From Rathayibacter sp. VKM Ac-2754 (GTDB lineage: Bacteria > Actinomycetota > Actinomycetes > Actinomycetales > Microbacteriaceae), in the NCBI RefSeq assembly GCF_009807095.1, contig NZ_WUCC01000006.1, positions 248,001-312,000 of the forward strand: a stretch of DNA of 64,000 bases, read 5' to 3'. A program made the position numbers and the translations under genes. Shown in pieces: positions 1 to 9,357 of this stretch. The first letter of the stretch is position 1. Every line of letters starts with the position of its first letter. The notes under the pieces were generated by a model, which was given only the letters and a program-made list of their open reading frames with translations, did no database searches and was not told the DNA's origin.

Positions 1-1
1 G

Positions 2-853
2 GGCAAGGGCGTCAACGTCGCCCGGGCCCTCGCCCGCAACGGAGTCGAGGCCACGGCGGTCTACCCGGCGGACGCCTCCACCGGGCTCGACCTCTCGACG
101 ATGCTCGAGGCGGCGGGAGTGGCGTCGGCCAGCACGCCGATCGCCCAGCCCATCCGCACCAACATCACCGTCGTCGACGACCGCACCGGCCGCACCACCA
201 AGATCAACGAGCCCGGCCCGGCCGTGACCCCGGAGGAGGCGAAGGCCTTCTCGCAGCTGATCTGCGACCACGTGGTCGGCGCCCCCCGCTGGCTCGTCGC
301 GTGCGGCAGCGTCCCTCCCGGACTCGGCGACGACTTCTACCCGGCCCTCGGCCGGCTCGCCCTGCACTTCGGCGTCCCTCTCGCCGTCGACACCTCGGGT
401 GCCCCGCTGACCGCGATCATCGCGGCCGGCACCGCCACCCTGGTGAAGCCCAACCTCGAGGAGCTCGAAGAGCTCCTCGGCCGCTCCCTGCCGACGGTCG
501 GAGACGTCGTCGCGGGAGCCCGTGCGCTGCTGAAGCTTCCGGACGCGCGAGCGCTCGTCAGCCTCGGCGAGCACGGCGCCCTCCTCGTCACGGCGGACTC
601 GTCGTGGTGGGCGGGCGCCCCCGCCGTCGTGCCCCTCAGCACCGTCGGCGCCGGCGACAGCACCCTCGCGGGCTATCTCTCGGCGACCGACGCCACGGAG
701 GCGGAGCGCCTCACGACCGCCGTCGCCTGGGGCACCGCCGCCGTCCAGCTCCCGGGCAGCGAAGCCCCGGGACCCGATTCCCTCCGCCTCGGCGACGTCA
801 CCGTCGTCGAGAACCCCGATTCACACCTCCCGATTGGAGAACTGAGCGCATGA
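2..853 (+). CDS. fruK: 1-phosphofructokinase (FruK), 5' end cut by window
   Basis: PfkB-family kinase that phosphorylates fructose 1-phosphate to fructose 1,6-bisphosphate in the cytoplasm. The frame is open from base 2, and the visible 283 residues begin inside the substrate-binding GKGVNVARAL motif, so roughly the first 30-40 residues lie outside the window. The C-terminal PfkB signature STVGAGDSTLAGYL with its catalytic Asp is present near residue 215 of the visible part. The stop overlaps the next start by 4 bp (ATGA), as expected for an operon with the two PTS genes. The upstream promoter and any DeoR-type regulator are not visible. Confidence 0.93.
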   Translation, partial: GKGVNVARALARNGVEATAVYPADASTGLDLSTMLEAAGVASASTPIAQPIRTNITVVDDRTGRTTKINEPGPAVTPEEAKAFSQLICDHVVGAPRWLVACGSVPPGLGDDFYPALGRLALHFGVPLAVDTSGAPLTAIIAAGTATLVKPNLEELEELLGRSLPTVGDVVAGARALLKLPDARALVSLGEHGALLVTADSSWWAGAPAVVPLSTVGAGDSTLAGYLSATDATEAERLTTAVAWGTAAVQLPGSEAPGPDSLRLGDVTVVENPDSHLPIGELSA

Positions 854-1302
854 CTGCTCTCACCGAGGCGTCGACGGTCATCGTCGACCTCACCGCCGCC
901 ACGAAGGACGAGGCCACCGCGCAGCTCGCGAAGACGCTCGCAGACGCCGGCCGCGTCACCGATCTCGACGGCTTCCTCGCCGACGTCCGCGACCGCGAGG
1001 CCCAGATGGCCACCGGCATGCCCGGCGGCATCGGGATCCCCCACGCCCGCTCGTCGCACGTCGTCTCGCCCAGCGTCGCCGTCGGCATCGCGAAGCAGGG
1101 CGTCGACTTCGGCGCCCCCGACGGGCCCGCCGACCTGATCTTCCTGATCGCCGCTCCGGACGGCGCCGACCAGGCGCACCTCAAGATCCTCGCCCAGCTC
1201 GCCCGCAAGCTGATCCACGAGTCCTTCACCGGCTCCCTCCGCGCCGCCACCAGCGGCCAGGAGGTCGCGGACATCATCGCCCGAGAGGTCGTCGTCTCAT
1301 GA
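850..1302 (+). CDS. PTS fructose-type EIIA protein
   Basis: A 150-aa stand-alone EIIA (mannitol/fructose class) that takes phosphate from HPr and hands it to the EIIB domain encoded next. The phosphorylatable histidine is H65 in GIGIPHARS, and the C-terminal part carries the typical LKILAQLARKL helix. The ATG at 850 overlaps the fruK stop and its own stop overlaps the EIIBC start by 4 bp (ATGA), so the three genes are translationally coupled. The frame stays open further upstream, but that extension lies over fruK and is spurious. No HPr domain is fused and no ptsH follows in the window. Confidence 0.92.
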   Translation: MTALTEASTVIVDLTAATKDEATAQLAKTLADAGRVTDLDGFLADVRDREAQMATGMPGGIGIPHARSSHVVSPSVAVGIAKQGVDFGAPDGPADLIFLIAAPDGADQAHLKILAQLARKLIHESFTGSLRAATSGQEVADIIAREVVVS

Positions 1303-3128
1303 GGATCGTCGCCGTCACCAGCTGCATCGCCGGCATCGCGCACACCTACATGGCGGCTGAGGCCCTCGAGCAGGCCGCCAAGAAGAAGGGCTACGAGATC
1401 CAGGTCGAGACCCAGGGCGCAGCAGGCTCCGACCCCATGTCCGACCGGACGATCGCCGACGCCGACGTCGTGATCCTCGCCGCCGACCTCGAGGTCCGCG
1501 GCAAGGAGCGCTTCGCCGGCAAGCCGACCCTCGAGGTCGGCACCTCGGAGGCTCTCGCCAAGGCCGCGGACGTCATCGACCGCGCCGTCGCGAAGGTGCA
1601 GGACGCGCCCGCCGCGGCCGTCTCCTCCGACGCACCGCGGTTCGTCGCCGTGACCAGCTGCATCGCCGGCATCGCTCACACCTACATGGCGGCGGAGGCG
1701 CTCGAGCAGGCCGCGAAGAAGCGCGGCTACCCGATCCACGTCGAGACGCAGGGGGCCGCGGGCTCCGAGGAGATGACCGCGGGCGACATCGCCGCCGCCG
1801 ACGTCGTCATCCTCGCCGCCGACCTCGAGGTGCGCGGCAAGGACCGCTTCGCCGGCAAGCCGATCCTCCAGGTCGGCGTCGCCGAGGCGCTCGCCAAGCC
1901 CGACGAGGTGCTCGACCGCGCCCTCGCGCTGCGCTCCGCGAAGCCGGCCGCCGGCGCCCCCGCCCGCACGGCCGCGCCCGCGCCCGCCGCCGCCCCGAAG
2001 AAGGTCGGCGTCGGCACGCGCATCCGGCAGAACCTGATGACCGGCGTCTCGTACATGATCCCGTTCGTCGCCGCGGGCGGTCTGCTGATCGCCCTGTCGT
2101 TCCTCTTCGGCGGCTACCAGATCGTCGACTTCTCGGCGCAGCAGATCATCGACAACGGCTTCGACGCCTTCAACATCACCGACTGGGCCGGGGTGATGTT
2201 CCTGATCGGAGGCGCGACCTTCGCGTTCCTGGTCCCCGTGCTCTCGGGCTTCATCGCCTTCGGCATCGCCGACCGGCCCGGTATCGCGCCCGGCTTCCTC
2301 GGCGGCGCCGTCGCGGTCACCGTCGGCGCGGGCTTCCTCGGCGGCCTCGCCTCCGGCTTCATCGCGGGCTATGCGGCGCTCTACATCTCGCGGATCAAGC
2401 TGCCCGCGGCGTTCAAGTCGCTGATGCCCGTCGTGATCATCCCCCTGATCGCGACCTTCATCACCGGGTTCCTGATGTTCGTGGTGCTCGGCGCTCCGCT
2501 GCGCGCGCTGAGCGAGGGTCTCTCGGCCTGGCTGTCGGGACTCTCGGGCGGCAACCTCGTCATCCTCGGCATCATCCTCGGACTGATGATGGCGTTCGAC
2601 ATGGGCGGACCGGTCAACAAGGTGGCCTACGCCTTCGCGACCACCGGTCTCGCCTCCGTCCCGGCCGACGGCGACCCGAACTCGGTGCAGTTCAAGGTGA
2701 TGGCGATCGTGATGGCGGCGGGCATGACGCCTCCGCTGGGCCTCGCCCTCGCGACCACCCTGCGCAAGCGCCTCTTCACCGATGCGGAGCGCCAGAACGG
2801 CAAGGCGGCGTACCTGCTCGGCGCGTCCTTCATCTCGGAGGGGGCCATCCCGTTCGCGGCGGTCGACCCGCTGCGCGTGATCCCCTCGGCCATGATCGGC
2901 TCGGCCGTGACGGGCGCGCTCGTCGCGCTGTTCGGCTCGACCCTCCGCGCCCCGCACGGCGGCGTCTGGGTGACCGGTCTGGTCGGCCAGCCGATTCTGT
3001 ACCTGGTCGCGATCCTCGTCGGCATGGTGGTCACCGCGATCGCCGTGATCATCGCGAAGAGCATCAAGCGCGCTCCGATCGTCGCCGAGGTGCCGGAGCC
3101 CGCCGCGGCCCGCGCCGTAGCGGTCTGA
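1299..3128 (+). CDS. fruA: PTS fructose transporter EIIB-EIIB-EIIC
   Basis: A 609-aa membrane permease that imports fructose and phosphorylates it to fructose 1-phosphate. Two EIIB domains stand in tandem (about residues 1-105 and 113-218), each with an intact TSCIAGIAHTYMAAEALEQA motif and its active-site cysteine (C9 and C121). An Ala/Pro-rich linker leads to the EIIC membrane domain (about 235-600) with hydrophobic segments and the DMGGPVNKVAYAF and FISEGAIPFA loops typical of the family. Related enterobacterial FruA proteins also carry a duplicated B domain, but there the first copy is usually described as non-catalytic. Last gene of the operon, followed by a strong terminator. Confidence 0.95.
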   Translation: MRIVAVTSCIAGIAHTYMAAEALEQAAKKKGYEIQVETQGAAGSDPMSDRTIADADVVILAADLEVRGKERFAGKPTLEVGTSEALAKAADVIDRAVAKVQDAPAAAVSSDAPRFVAVTSCIAGIAHTYMAAEALEQAAKKRGYPIHVETQGAAGSEEMTAGDIAAADVVILAADLEVRGKDRFAGKPILQVGVAEALAKPDEVLDRALALRSAKPAAGAPARTAAPAPAAAPKKVGVGTRIRQNLMTGVSYMIPFVAAGGLLIALSFLFGGYQIVDFSAQQIIDNGFDAFNITDWAGVMFLIGGATFAFLVPVLSGFIAFGIADRPGIAPGFLGGAVAVTVGAGFLGGLASGFIAGYAALYISRIKLPAAFKSLMPVVIIPLIATFITGFLMFVVLGAPLRALSEGLSAWLSGLSGGNLVILGIILGLMMAFDMGGPVNKVAYAFATTGLASVPADGDPNSVQFKVMAIVMAAGMTPPLGLALATTLRKRLFTDAERQNGKAAYLLGASFISEGAIPFAAVDPLRVIPSAMIGSAVTGALVALFGSTLRAPHGGVWVTGLVGQPILYLVAILVGMVVTAIAVIIAKSIKRAPIVAEVPEPAAARAVAV

Positions 3129-3159
3129 CGCTCCCCGACCGACCGTCCTGAGCGGTCCT

Positions 3160-3228
3160 GCCGGCGGTGCCACCGCTGTCGCCTCCCCTTCTCCGAGGGC
3201 GGCGGCGGCTCTGGCACCGCCGGCTTTT
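3160..3228 (+). terminator. Probable intrinsic terminator of the fructose operon
   Basis: Perfect 13-bp inverted arms at 3160-3172 and 3212-3224 (GCCGGCGGTGCCA and its complement), with a long GC-rich loop that can itself fold, followed directly by TTTT at 3225-3228. It lies 31 bp after the fruA stop. Confidence 0.75.
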
Positions 3229-3273
3229 CCGTCCGCGGTCCGCGGCAGCCAGCGGCGCGTTCTCCTCAAGGTC

Positions 3274-3388
3274 GAGGCGAACCGGGAATTCGCGTGGCAG
3301 CGAATTCTCTTAGCCGGGCGCAACCCGCTCTGTGGAGCGCACCGCGTCGAGAAGCCGACCGCGCCGCGGCGGGCGAGGACCGCCGCGG
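3274..3388 (+). repeat. Dispersed ~115-bp repeat, copy 1, ending in a 9-bp-stem hairpin
   Basis: Aligns over its length with 6718-6833 (roughly 75-80% identical by eye). The 3' end forms a perfect hairpin: arms 3364-3372 and 3380-3388 around the 7-nt loop GCGAGGA. Copy 2 has the same loop but one base pair of the stem changed on both sides (G-C to A-T), which indicates that the structure rather than the sequence is kept. This copy sits between the fructose operon terminator and the xthA promoter. The minus strand of both copies can encode AVLARRGAVGF, but the frames diverge afterwards, so I do not call a gene. Confidence 0.7.
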
Positions 3389-3411
3389 AAGAGCAGCGCA
3401 GCTGCTCCAAA

Positions 3412-3417
3412 TAGAAT
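3412..3417 (+). promoter_or_regulatory. -10 box of a leaderless xthA transcript
   Basis: TAGAAT followed by exactly 6 nt and then the GTG start of xthA, so transcription would begin at the start codon. No Shine-Dalgarno sequence precedes the gene. Confidence 0.65.
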
Positions 3418-3419
3418 GA

Positions 3420-5321
<1,902 letters not shown>

Positions 5322-5322
5322 C

Positions 5323-6048
5323 GTGACCCTCCGGCTGGCGCTCTTCGACCTCGACGACACCCTCTTCGCTCACGCCCACGCGGTGCGCGAGGGCATCGTC
5401 GACCAGGTCGCGGCGCTCGGTGCGCCCTACGCCGCGACCCGGGACGACGTCCAGCGCCGCTGGTACCTGCTCGAGGAGGAGCACTACCACCGCTACCTCG
5501 CCGGTGAGCTCGACTACGAGGGCCAGCGTCGCGCCCGGGCGACCGCGTTCGCTGCGGAGTCGGGAGTCGCGCTCTCACCGGAGCAGGCGAGCGAGTGGTT
5601 CGCGGCGTATCTCGAGCACTACACGGCCAACTGGACCCTGCACGAGGACGCTCTGCGTGTGCTCGACCGCCTCGACGCCTCCGGTGCGCGGATCGGGATC
5701 ATCACGAACGGCGACCTCGCCTTCCAGCAGAACAAGGTCGAGAAGCTGGGTCTGACGCCGTGGATCGAGCACTTGATCGCCTCGGGCGAGGTCGGAGTCA
5801 CCAAGCCCGACGCCGGCATCTTCGAGCTCGCCTGCGAGCGCTTCGGCGTCGCCGCCTCCGACGCCCTGTACGTGGGCGACCGCCTCACCACCGACGCCCT
5901 CGGCGCCGCCCGCGCCGGCCTCCGCGGCGTCTGGCTCGACCGGCCCGGCGGCCCGGAGCACGGCCGCGAGCTCCCCACGGAGGCGGTGGCTCTCGGCGTG
6001 CGGCGCATCGGCACCCTCGACGACCTCCCGCCGCTGCTCGAGCGCTGA
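5323..6048 (+). CDS. HAD-superfamily hydrolase (phosphatase-like)
   Basis: A 241-aa HAD phosphohydrolase. Motif I is LFDLDDTLF (nucleophile Asp and acid/base Asp, residues 8-12), motif II is IITNGD, and motifs III/IV are GVTKPDAGIF and YVGDRLTTDALGA. The helical cap between motifs I and II makes it subfamily I, resembling YjjG-type pyrimidine nucleotidases or phosphoglycolate phosphatases; the substrate cannot be read from sequence. The GTG start lies 1 bp after the trpS stop, so the two are probably co-transcribed. The 3' side opens into a repeat-rich spacer without genes (6049-6841). Confidence 0.88.
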   Translation: MTLRLALFDLDDTLFAHAHAVREGIVDQVAALGAPYAATRDDVQRRWYLLEEEHYHRYLAGELDYEGQRRARATAFAAESGVALSPEQASEWFAAYLEHYTANWTLHEDALRVLDRLDASGARIGIITNGDLAFQQNKVEKLGLTPWIEHLIASGEVGVTKPDAGIFELACERFGVAASDALYVGDRLTTDALGAARAGLRGVWLDRPGGPEHGRELPTEAVALGVRRIGTLDDLPPLLER

Positions 6049-6131
6049 CGGCGCCCTCGGGCGTGCGGACGGAGTTCGGAGGGAGAGGGGTCTCTCAAGA
6101 GAAGCGACTTCTTGCGCGTGGTCCCCTCCTC

Positions 6132-6224
6132 GCTGATCGAGTAGCCCGCGCAGCGGGCGTATCGAGATCCACGTCCATCAGAAGGCGACGGCAGACGCCT
6201 CACCTGCTGACGCCGGTGGGTCTC
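6132..6224 (+). repeat. REPIN-like palindromic element, right end truncated
   Basis: The left half-element (6132-6172) is the GTCGAGTAGCCCGCGCAGC-type REP module with an internal GCCCGC/GCGGGC hairpin. The matching right half starts at 6204 (CTGCTGACGCCGGTGGGTCTC) but stops at 6224, where unrelated sequence begins. The complete version lies at 6262-6387. Confidence 0.7.
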
Positions 6225-6261
6225 CTAGGAAAAGTGACCTCCTGCGTGTGGTCCCTGCCTT

Positions 6262-6387
6262 GCTGATCGAGTAGCCCGCGCAGCGGGCGTATCGAGATCC
6301 ACCAGCGCCAGAAGTCCAGATCAGAAGCCCGATCTGCTGACGCTGGCGGGTCTCGATACGCCCCTGCGGGGCTACTCGACCAGCATG
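6262..6387 (+). repeat. REPIN-like element, 126 bp, complete
   Basis: Two REP-type modules in inverted orientation. The left module reads GCTGATCGAGTAGCC...GTATCGAGATCCACCAGCG and the right module CGCTGGCGGGTCTCGATACG...GGCTACTCGACCAGCATG. The centre is a short variable segment. The same 126-128 bp architecture recurs at 19391-19518 and 45254-45379. No coding capacity. Confidence 0.75.
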
Positions 6388-6574
6388 CAGGGCGACGGGC
6401 GCCCCTTTTCCCTCACCACAGAGACGCAGCGCGGCTTCGCCGCTCGATACGCCCCTCCGGGGCTACCCGACCGGCATGCATGGCGACGAGCGCCGACTTC
6501 TCCCTCACCACCGAGACGCGACGCGGCTTCGCCGCTCGATACGCCCCTGCTGGGCTGCGGGCTGGACCAGCATG
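6381..6574 (+). repeat. Two ~90-bp tandem units built on the right REP module
   Basis: Unit 1 (about 6381-6471) and unit 2 (about 6472-6567) each read GGCATGCA-like start, then TCCCTCACCAC, GAGACGC, GCGGCTTCGCCGCTCGATACG and a REP right arm ending near a new CAGCATG. The array directly continues the complete REPIN, so the right arm seems to have been amplified together with its flank. It contains no believable gene. Confidence 0.6.
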
Positions 6575-6644
6575 GAAGGCGGACCGGACGGCTCCGCCTC
6601 GCGGGAGCGGGCCTCGCGGGAGCGTGCCTCGCCGGAACGCCGAA

Positions 6645-6680
6645 GCGCCCCGGCCCGACCCGAAGGTCGAACCGAGGCGC
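6645..6680 (-). terminator. Candidate terminator downstream of glpK
   Basis: Imperfect hairpin with GCGCCCCGG opposite CCGAGGCGC and an inner CGACC/GGTCG stem around CGAA. It lies about 160 bp past the glpK stop on the minus strand and has only a short T stretch, so termination is plausible but not certain. Confidence 0.35.
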
Positions 6681-6717
6681 TCCGCCGGTCGATGACCGGA
6701 CAGCAGCAGACAGGGCC

Positions 6718-6833
6718 GAGGCGAACGGAGAGATCGCGTGTCAGCCATTTCTCCTAGCCGGACGCGAGACGCTCCTCGGGACGCAACCGCCCCGTGAAGC
6801 CGACTGCGCCACGGCGGGCGAGGACCGCCGTGG
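6718..6833 (+). repeat. Dispersed ~116-bp repeat, copy 2, with compensated hairpin
   Basis: Second copy of the element at 3274-3388, in the same orientation. The hairpin arms are 6809-6817 and 6825-6833 around the identical loop GCGAGGA, and the stem carries CCACGGCGG/CCGCCGTGG instead of CCGCGGCGG/CCGCCGCGG, a paired change. It ends 8 bp from the 3' end of glpK, so on the minus strand it lies at the tail of the glycerol transcript. Confidence 0.7.
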
Positions 6834-6841
6834 ACATGAAC

Positions 6842-8356
6842 TCAGACGACGTCGTCGTCGACCCAGTCGAACGTCTTGGTGACGGCCTTCTTCCAGAGGC
6901 GGTACTGGCGCGCGGCCTCGTCCTGGTCCATCTGCGGGGTCCAGCGCGAGTCCTCCTGCCAGTTCTGGCGCAGGTCGTCGAGGTTCTCCCAGAAGCCGAC
7001 CGCGAGCCCCGCGGCGTAGGCGGCACCGAGGGCGGTGGTCTCGGCGACGACCGGTCGGACGACCGGGACGCCGAGGATGTCGGCCTGGAACTGCATGAGC
7101 AGGTTGTTGGCGATCATGCCGCCGTCGACCTTGAGCTCCTGCAGGGGCACTCCGGAGTCGGCGTTGACGGCGTCGAGGACCTCGCGGGTCTGGAACGCGG
7201 TCGCCTCGAGCGCGGCGCGGGCGATGTGGCCCTTGTTGACGTAGCGGGTCAGACCGACCAGCGCACCGCGGGCGTCGGAGCGCCAGTACGGCGCGAAGAG
7301 TCCCGAGAACGCGGGGACGAAGTACGCGCCTCCGTTGTCCTCGACCGTGGCGGCCAGCGCCTCGACCTCGGGGGCCGAGCCGATGAGGCCCAGGTTGTCG
7401 CGCAGCCACTGGATCAGCGAGCCGGAGACCGCGATCGAGCCCTCGAGCGCGTAGTGCACCTCGCCGTCGCCGAGCTTGTAGCCGATGGTCGTGAGCAGAC
7501 CGTTCTTGGAGTGCACGATCTCGGTGCCGGTGTTGAAGATCAGGAAGTTGCCGGTGCCGTAGGTGTTCTTGGCCTCACCCGGATCGAACGCCGCCTGGCC
7601 GAACGTCGCGGCCTGCTGGTCGCCCAGGATGCCGGCGATCGGCACCTCGCGCAGCAGCGAGGACGCCTCCACGTGGCCGTAGACCTCGGACGAGGAGCAC
7701 ACCTCGGGCAGCATCGACTTCGGAACGCCGAACGCCTCGAGGATGTCGTCGCGCCACTCGAGGGTCTCGAGGTCGAGGAAGAGCGTGCGGGAGGCGTTGG
7801 TGACGTCGGTCTTGTGGACGCCGCCGTCGGTGCCGCCGGTGAGGTTCCAGAGGACCCACGTGTCGGTGGTGCCGAAGAGCAGGTCGCCGGCCTCCGCCTT
7901 CTCGCGGGCGCCCTCGACGTTCTCGAGGATCCAGACGATCTTGGTGCCCGAGAAGTAGGTCGCCAGCGGCAGGCCGACGATCGACTTGAAGCGGTCGGCG
8001 CCCTCGTCGCCCGCGAGGCGGTCGACGATCGACTGGGTGCGGGTGTCCTGCCAGACGATGGCGTTGTAGACGGGCTCGCCCGTGGTCTTGTCCCAGACCA
8101 CGGCGGTCTCGCGCTGGTTGGTGATGCCGACGGAGGCGATGTCGTGGCGGGTCAGGTCGGCGCGGGAGAGCGCCTGGCCGATGACCTCGCGGACGTTGTT
8201 CCAGATCTCGATCGGGTCGTGCTCGACCCAGCCCGCGCGGGGGAAGATCTGCTCGTGCTCCTTCTGGCCCGTCGAGACGATCGATCCCTTCTTGTCGAAG
8301 ATGATCGCGCGGGACGACGTGGTCCCCTGGTCGATAGCGATGACGTAGTCAGCCAT
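6842..8356 (-). CDS. glpK: Glycerol kinase
   Basis: A 504-aa FGGY-family kinase that converts glycerol and ATP to glycerol 3-phosphate. The N-terminus has the ATP-binding [16 protein letters not shown], followed by the FGGY motifs around [13 protein letters not shown] and [11 protein letters not shown]; length matches GlpK (about 500 aa). The start is preceded by GAAGGAG 9 nt upstream. It is the last gene of a minus-strand set glpD - glpF - glpK, 45 bp after glpF, so imported glycerol is trapped by this enzyme and then oxidised by GlpD. Confidence 0.97.
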   Translation of the reverse strand: MADYVIAIDQGTTSSRAIIFDKKGSIVSTGQKEHEQIFPRAGWVEHDPIEIWNNVREVIGQALSRADLTRHDIASVGITNQRETAVVWDKTTGEPVYNAIVWQDTRTQSIVDRLAGDEGADRFKSIVGLPLATYFSGTKIVWILENVEGAREKAEAGDLLFGTTDTWVLWNLTGGTDGGVHKTDVTNASRTLFLDLETLEWRDDILEAFGVPKSMLPEVCSSSEVYGHVEASSLLREVPIAGILGDQQAATFGQAAFDPGEAKNTYGTGNFLIFNTGTEIVHSKNGLLTTIGYKLGDGEVHYALEGSIAVSGSLIQWLRDNLGLIGSAPEVEALAATVEDNGGAYFVPAFSGLFAPYWRSDARGALVGLTRYVNKGHIARAALEATAFQTREVLDAVNADSGVPLQELKVDGGMIANNLLMQFQADILGVPVVRPVVAETTALGAAYAAGLAVGFWENLDDLRQNWQEDSRWTPQMDQDEAARQYRLWKKAVTKTFDWVDDDVV

Positions 8357-8401
8357 GTGTGATTACTCCTTCGTAATGGGGGTGAAGTGGAGTGCGTCTG
8401 C

Positions 8402-9157
8402 TCAGAGGATGGGGAGCAGCGCGGTGGACGCGAGGCCCGCCAGCACACCACCGACGATGGGTCCGGCGACCGGGACCCACGCGTAGCTCCAGTCGCTCGA
8501 GCCCTTGCCCTTGATCGGCAGCAGGGCGTGCGCGATGCGCGGGCCGAGGTCGCGCGCCGGGTTGATGGCGTAGCCGGTCGGGCCACCGAGGGAGGCGCCG
8601 ATCGCGATCACGAGGATGGCGACGGGCAGAGCGCCGAGTGCGGCGAGCCCGCCGGCGTCGCCGTTCCGGCCGAAGCCGATGACCACGAAGACGAGGACGA
8701 AGGTGCCGATGATCTCGGTGACGAAGTTCCAGCCGTAGGAGCGGATCGCGGGACCCGTCGAGAAGACGCCGAGCTTGTTGGCCGCGTCGGGCTCCTCGTC
8801 GAAGTGCTGCTTGTAGGCCAGCCAGCAGAAGACGGCGCCGAGGATGGCTCCGATCATCTGAGCCAGGATGTACATGAGGATCGAGACGATGTTGACCGGG
8901 ACGCCCGATCCGAACTCCGTCGCTCCGCTCGCGACCAGACCGAGCGTGACCGCCGGGTTCAGATGCGCACCCGAGTTGTAGGAGACGATCACACCGGCGA
9001 AGACCGCGAAGCCCCAGCCGATGTTGACCATCAGGAATCCGCCGTTGAAGCCCTTGTTCTTGACGAGCGCGACGTTGGCGACGACACCGCAGCCGAGCAG
9101 GACGAGCATCGCCGTCCCCACCAGCTCAGCAAGGAAGACCACTCCGAGATTGTCCAC
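8402..9157 (-). CDS. glpF: Glycerol facilitator / aquaglyceroporin (MIP family)
   Basis: A 251-aa membrane channel with six expected transmembrane helices. The two half-helix NPA motifs are present: LNPAVTLGLV in the first half and INPARDLGPR in the second, the Arg and Asp after the second NPA being typical of glycerol-conducting members. The GTG start at 9157 has AGGAAAAGG just upstream. Expressed toward glpK with a 45-bp gap; a 200-bp spacer with a perfect palindrome separates it from glpD, so it may have its own promoter. Confidence 0.94.
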   Translation of the reverse strand: MDNLGVVFLAELVGTAMLVLLGCGVVANVALVKNKGFNGGFLMVNIGWGFAVFAGVIVSYNSGAHLNPAVTLGLVASGATEFGSGVPVNIVSILMYILAQMIGAILGAVFCWLAYKQHFDEEPDAANKLGVFSTGPAIRSYGWNFVTEIIGTFVLVFVVIGFGRNGDAGGLAALGALPVAILVIAIGASLGGPTGYAINPARDLGPRIAHALLPIKGKGSSDWSYAWVPVAGPIVGGVLAGLASTALLPIL

Positions 9158-9204
9158 GTTGACCTTTTCCTCTTGTTAGAACGGACGCACGCGGGCGTCC
9201 GCAG

Positions 9205-9220
9205 CGGGCATCGATGCCCG
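9205..9220. promoter_or_regulatory. Perfect 16-bp palindrome upstream of glpF, candidate operator
   Basis: CGGGCATCGATGCCCG reads identically on both strands. It sits about 50 bp upstream of the glpF start, next to a second inverted repeat (9182-9201). The position suits a repressor site for glpFK, but no bound regulator can be named. Confidence 0.4.
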
Positions 9221-9295
9221 ACGTGTGTGAAGTTATCCGCGCCCCGACCCTCCGACAAGGAGCGACGCGTGCACGTTTGTGCGGAGTCGCGACTG

Positions 9296-9331
9296 GAGCC
9301 CCGGCCCGAGGTCCTGCCTCGGCCGGGGCTC
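9296..9331 (-). terminator. Probable terminator after glpD
   Basis: Hairpin with 15-16 nt arms (9296-9311 and 9317-9331, one bulged base) and a 5-nt loop, 27 bp beyond the glpD stop on the minus strand. No clear T tract follows. Confidence 0.5.
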
Positions 9332-9357
9332 CCGTCGTTCTGCGCCAGTCGCCGTGT

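Noticed and set aside
3290-3389. Minus-strand peptide AVLARRGAVGF shared by both copies of the 115-bp repeat
   Set aside because: The frames diverge right after this stretch and one copy stops after 27 codons without a ribosome-binding site; the conserved hairpin explains the similarity better.
6132-6574. CRISPR array
   Set aside because: The repeats are inverted and of unequal spacing, spacers are not of constant length and no cas genes are present.
6049-6841. Small genes in the repeat-rich spacer
   Set aside because: Several short frames exist, but all consist of translated REP modules and tandem repeats, without start signals or plausible protein composition.
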